Assembly: GCA_013044365.1 (NCBI GenBank)
Contig: JABEUP010000047.1
Span: 1-8,067, forward strand
DNA from: Acidimicrobiaceae bacterium
GTDB taxonomy: Bacteria > Actinomycetota > Acidimicrobiia > Acidimicrobiales > Acidimicrobiaceae
Direction of reading: 5' to 3'
Length of the DNA: 8,067 bases
The notes under the pieces were generated by a model. It saw nothing but the letters and a program-made list of their open reading frames with translations. It did no database searches and was not told where the DNA came from. Numbering within the stretch: the first letter of the stretch is position 1; each line of letters begins with the position of its first letter. The position numbers and the translations under genes are program-made. Below, one piece after another: positions 5,604-8,067 of the stretch.

Positions 5604-5623
5604 CAGTTTGTCGGCTGGTATCT

Positions 5624-6094
5624 CTAGCTGGCCCTGTCTTCCAATGCTTGAACGAGGGTGTTCCAAGACAAGGTTGCGCATTTTATTCTCACTGGAAACT
5701 TGACGACACCCTGAAGGGCTATTAACTCTCCCAGCTCCCTTTCAGAATATTCGACAGGGTCAACCGCCTCTGTCTCTCCGCTGGTGTTTGTCGATATGGA
5801 CATCATCGACTTGAATATTGAGAGTAGGCGATCCACCTCTTGCAGGGTTTTACCTTTTACGGCAACTGACATTAGTGAAGCTGACGATCTTGAAATTGAG
5901 CAGCCCTGTCCGGCGATGCGTATATCTTTTATCACACTGCCTTCGAGAATGACGTATACCGTTAGTTCATCTCCGCAAAGGGGATTGTGTCCTTCAGCTT
6001 TTATTGCCGGGGGAGTCGGAAACTCGCCCTCGTTTCGTGGATTTTTGTAGTGATCAAGGATGATCTCTCTGTAAAGGTCTTCAAGACCAGGCAT
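5624..6094 (-). CDS. sufU: SufU, zinc-dependent sulfur acceptor
   Basis: A 156-residue cytoplasmic protein that accepts persulfide sulfur from SufS and hands it to the SufBCD scaffold. It has the SufU-type zinc ligands C40 and D42 in HNPLCGDELTVYV, C65 in GQGCSISRSSASLMS, and C139 in RIKCATLSWNTL. The insertion between the second and third cysteine blocks (about 95-130) is the feature that separates SufU from IscU. Together with the SUF neighbours this makes SufU, not an IscU scaffold, the assignment. The ATG at 6094 has a strong AAGGAG 5 nt upstream, and the gene begins 18 bp after the sufS stop. It is the last gene of the minus-strand unit. No sufT-like gene follows; the next gene faces it from the other strand. 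Confidence 0.95.
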   Translation of the reverse strand: MPGLEDLYREIILDHYKNPRNEGEFPTPPAIKAEGHNPLCGDELTVYVILEGSVIKDIRIAGQGCSISRSSASLMSVAVKGKTLQEVDRLLSIFKSMMSISTNTSGETEAVDPVEYSERELGELIALQGVVKFPVRIKCATLSWNTLVQALEDRAS

Positions 6095-6099
6095 TATCT

Positions 6100-6105
6100 C
6101 TCCTT
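6100..6105 (-). promoter_or_regulatory. Strong ribosome binding site of sufU
   Basis: On the minus strand AAGGAG lies 5 nt before the ATG at 6094, within the 18-bp gap after sufS. It fixes the sufU start and implies independent, efficient translation within the operon. Confidence 0.65.
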
Positions 6106-6112
6106 CGTTTAC

Positions 6113-7366
6113 CTAGCCAAAAAAAGCTTGGGCCTTCGCCAGGGCGTCTATAAGAGCATCTATATCGCTCTGCTCATTGTAAATGTGAAATGATGCACGA
6201 GCCGTAGCGGCGACTCCCAGGTGCCGCATTAGTGGTTTGGCACAGTGATGTCCAGCCCTCACGCACACTCCGCTTTGGTCAAGAATTTGAGAAATGTCAT
6301 GAGGGTGAATGTCTTTAAAGTCAAATGAGATAACGCCTCCGCGATCATTAATATTTCTGGGACCGTGGATAGTTATGTTTTCTCCAAAATTCGACTCTAG
6401 CATTTCAATCCCGTATGAGAGCAGTTCGAGTTCGTGTTCTCTGATCCTGTCCATGCCTAGATTCTCAAGGTAATCAATTGCTGCCCCGAGACCGATTGCT
6501 TCCGCAATAGGTGGAGTGCCTGCTTCAAACTTCCACGGGAGTTCATTTGGTGAAAATCCGTCTAGGGTCACATCAGTTATCATGTCACCGCCACCCATAA
6601 ATGGTGGAAGTGAATCAAGCAGCGCCGATTTTCCCCAAAGTATGCCGATGCCCGTAGGACCCAGCATTTTGTGTCCTGTAAACGCGAGAAAATCGACGCC
6701 GAGAGCTGTAACGTTAGTAGCGACGTGTGGGACGAACTGGGCTCCGTCGCCGATTACTATGGCCCCATTTTTGTGTGCAAGTTCGGCCAATTGACTTACA
6801 GGATTTATTGTGCCTAGAACGTTAGAGGCGAGGGTGATGCTGAGTATTTTCGCGTTGCGAAGCACCTCGTCGATGTTATCCAAATTCAGGTAACCGTTTT
6901 CGTCAACCATTATGTAGCGGATCTCGATTCCGAGTTGCTCTTTAGCAATAAGCCAGGGAACTAAATTCGCATGATGTTCCATTTCGGTCAGGACGACAAC
7001 ATCCCCCCTTTTCAAAGTTCCCCGGCTCAGCGAATTGGAGAGAAGGTTAATGGATTCGGTAGCATTCTTTGTAAATATGATCTCCCGAGATGGGTTGGGT
7101 GCTCCTATGAACCGGCCAATCTTTCCACGTGCACTTTCGTAAAGCTCGGTTGCCTGCTCGGCAAGGCGATAAACGCCACGATGAACATTGGCATGGGTGG
7201 TGCAGTAGTAATTGTCCATTGCGTTTAAGACTTGTAGTGGTTTTTGCGAGGATGCCGCCGAATCCAAAAAATAAAGAGACTTTCCGTCAGGCTGGGAGAA
7301 AATAGGGAAATCCTTTCGGATGTCACTCACGTTCAAAGGTTTTGCTTCCAAACCGTGCGTATTCAT
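6113..7366 (-). CDS. sufS: SufS, group II cysteine desulfurase
   Basis: A 417-residue PLP enzyme that converts L-cysteine to L-alanine and leaves a persulfide on its active-site cysteine for transfer to SufU. Motifs: THANVHRGVYRLAE (57-70), TEMEHHAN with the PLP-stacking His131, Asp207 and Gln210 in GDGAQFVPH, PLP lysine Lys233 in FTGHKMLGPTGIG, FMGGGDMI, WKFEAGTP, and catalytic Cys375 in RAGHHCAKPLM. The short loop around that cysteine is typical of group II (SufS) enzymes. Minor deviations are LDSAASSQKP, where LDNAATSQKP is usual, and Phe211 after Gln210. I chose ATG at 7366: it overlaps the sufC stop as ATGA and has GAGGG 9 nt upstream. The in-frame ATG at 7375 has that GAGGG directly against it. 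It is followed 18 bp later by sufU. Confidence 0.95.
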   Translation of the reverse strand: MNTHGLEAKPLNVSDIRKDFPIFSQPDGKSLYFLDSAASSQKPLQVLNAMDNYYCTTHANVHRGVYRLAEQATELYESARGKIGRFIGAPNPSREIIFTKNATESINLLSNSLSRGTLKRGDVVVLTEMEHHANLVPWLIAKEQLGIEIRYIMVDENGYLNLDNIDEVLRNAKILSITLASNVLGTINPVSQLAELAHKNGAIVIGDGAQFVPHVATNVTALGVDFLAFTGHKMLGPTGIGILWGKSALLDSLPPFMGGGDMITDVTLDGFSPNELPWKFEAGTPPIAEAIGLGAAIDYLENLGMDRIREHELELLSYGIEMLESNFGENITIHGPRNINDRGGVISFDFKDIHPHDISQILDQSGVCVRAGHHCAKPLMRHLGVAATARASFHIYNEQSDIDALIDALAKAQAFFG

Positions 7367-8067
7367 TCTTTCCATCCCTCGTAGCCATCGGATTCTAGCT
7401 TTTGCGACAGCTCCATCCCGCCGGAAGCTACGATTTTGCCGTTGATCATAATATGGACAAAGTCAGGTGAAAGCTCGTCCAGAATTCGCTGGTAATGAGT
7501 AATCAAAACCACTCCGAGGTCGGTATTTTGTTGACGAACCTCGTTGACACCTTTTGCGACGACCCTTAACGCATCAATGTCAAGTCCTGAATCTGTCTCA
7601 TCCAGGATCGCTACCTCTGGTTCAAGCAGGGCCATTTGCAGAATCTCGTTACGTTTTTTTTCGCCACCCGAAAATCCTTCGTTCAGGTATCTTTGCGCGA
7701 AAGAGGGATCCATCCCAAGTTTGTCCATCCATTCGATCATTGAAAATCTGATTTCGATCGCGGAGATGTCGTCCGCCTTGCGAGCAGATACTGCTTGACG
7801 AAGGAATTGTATGACGGACACTCCGGCAATTTCTTGCGGGTACTGGAAAGCTAGAAATATTCCAGCCTTGGCTCTGGCATCGGTTGACCAGTGGGTTATG
7901 TCCTCGCCATGGAAAAGGACGGAACCAGACTTCACTTCGTAATCAGGATTACCCAAAAGGGTGTTGGCGAGTGTCGATTTGCCCGAACCGTTAGGGCCCA
8001 TAATCGCATGAACCTCGCCTTTGTTGACTGTAAGAGACAGGCCCTTAAGGATTTGGTGGCCTCCGGC
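7363..8067 (-). CDS. sufC: SufC, Fe-S assembly ABC ATPase (copy 2, start beyond the window)
   Basis: This is 234 residues of a second SufC. The frame stays open to the right edge, so roughly the first 15 residues are missing. The visible part has GEVHAIMGPNGSGKST (Walker A), FLAFQYPQEIAGVS (Q-loop), YLNEGFSGGEKKRNE (signature), VAILDETDSGLDIDAL (Walker B and SufC-specific stretch) and LITHYQRILDEL (H-loop). All match classical SufC closely, including Phe before the Q-loop Gln and Gly before the signature, where copy 1 deviates. It overlaps sufS by 4 bp and is followed by sufU, so it probably serves as the SufC of that operon. An ATG inside Walker A at 8001 is not a plausible start. Genes upstream, possibly sufB and sufD, are outside the window. 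Confidence 0.93.
   Translation of the reverse strand, partial: AGGHQILKGLSLTVNKGEVHAIMGPNGSGKSTLANTLLGNPDYEVKSGSVLFHGEDITHWSTDARAKAGIFLAFQYPQEIAGVSVIQFLRQAVSARKADDISAIEIRFSMIEWMDKLGMDPSFAQRYLNEGFSGGEKKRNEILQMALLEPEVAILDETDSGLDIDALRVVAKGVNEVRQQNTDLGVVLITHYQRILDELSPDFVHIMINGKIVASGGMELSQKLESDGYEGWKE

Noticed and set aside
1..8067. CRISPR arrays, insertion sequences, tRNA genes or phage genes
   Set aside because: I found no regularly spaced repeats, transposase or integrase motifs, tRNA-like cloverleafs or attachment-site duplications that would explain the split suf locus as a recent insertion.

Overview
The window carries two halves of a SUF iron-sulfur cluster assembly system on opposite strands, with a signalling and cell-surface block and a regulatory-looking intergenic region between them. 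The order sufD - Rieske ferredoxin - sufC on the left and sufC - sufS - sufU on the right is characteristic of Gram-positive, especially actinobacterial, SUF operons. Frequent GTG and TTG starts and the actinobacterial-type membrane-anchored phosphodiester glycosidase point the same way. Base composition looks moderate (near 50% G+C by eye), so a moderate-GC actinobacterium, possibly of the Acidimicrobiia, is my best guess. This is inference and no close relative was identified.

Left part (1-1348, + strand): the C-terminal end of SufD, a small Rieske [2Fe-2S] ferredoxin and a complete SufC ATPase. The genes are linked by 4-bp stop/start overlaps (GTGA, then TTGA). Intergenic part (1349-2031): two CRP-type palindromes (GTGA-N6-TCAC) 33 bp apart, a perfect TATAAT -10 box, about 115 bp without a convincing ORF, and a strong intrinsic terminator at 1495-1536. 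Together these look like an undescribed, regulated small RNA. Next, on the minus strand, is a 64-aa [3Fe-4S]-type ferredoxin gene, then the promoter region of a two-component system with three TATTGGT repeats.

Centre (2032-5549, + strand): an OmpR-family response regulator, its membrane sensor histidine kinase 4 bp downstream, and a membrane-anchored protein with a phosphodiester glycosidase (NAGPA/DUF2233-like) domain. The three may form one transcription unit. Right part (5624-8067, - strand): sufC2 (its start lies beyond the right edge), sufS and sufU, tightly spaced and convergent with the glycosidase gene.

How it fits together: SufS takes sulfur from cysteine and SufU accepts it as a persulfide. 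A SufB/SufD scaffold, driven by the SufC ATPase, builds the cluster. The Rieske protein could supply electrons or be an early client, and the separate ferredoxin is a probable client. The two SufC copies are clearly diverged paralogs rather than a recent duplication. The main points for follow-up are the candidate sRNA with its tandem CRP-like sites and the split SUF locus with two SufCs.
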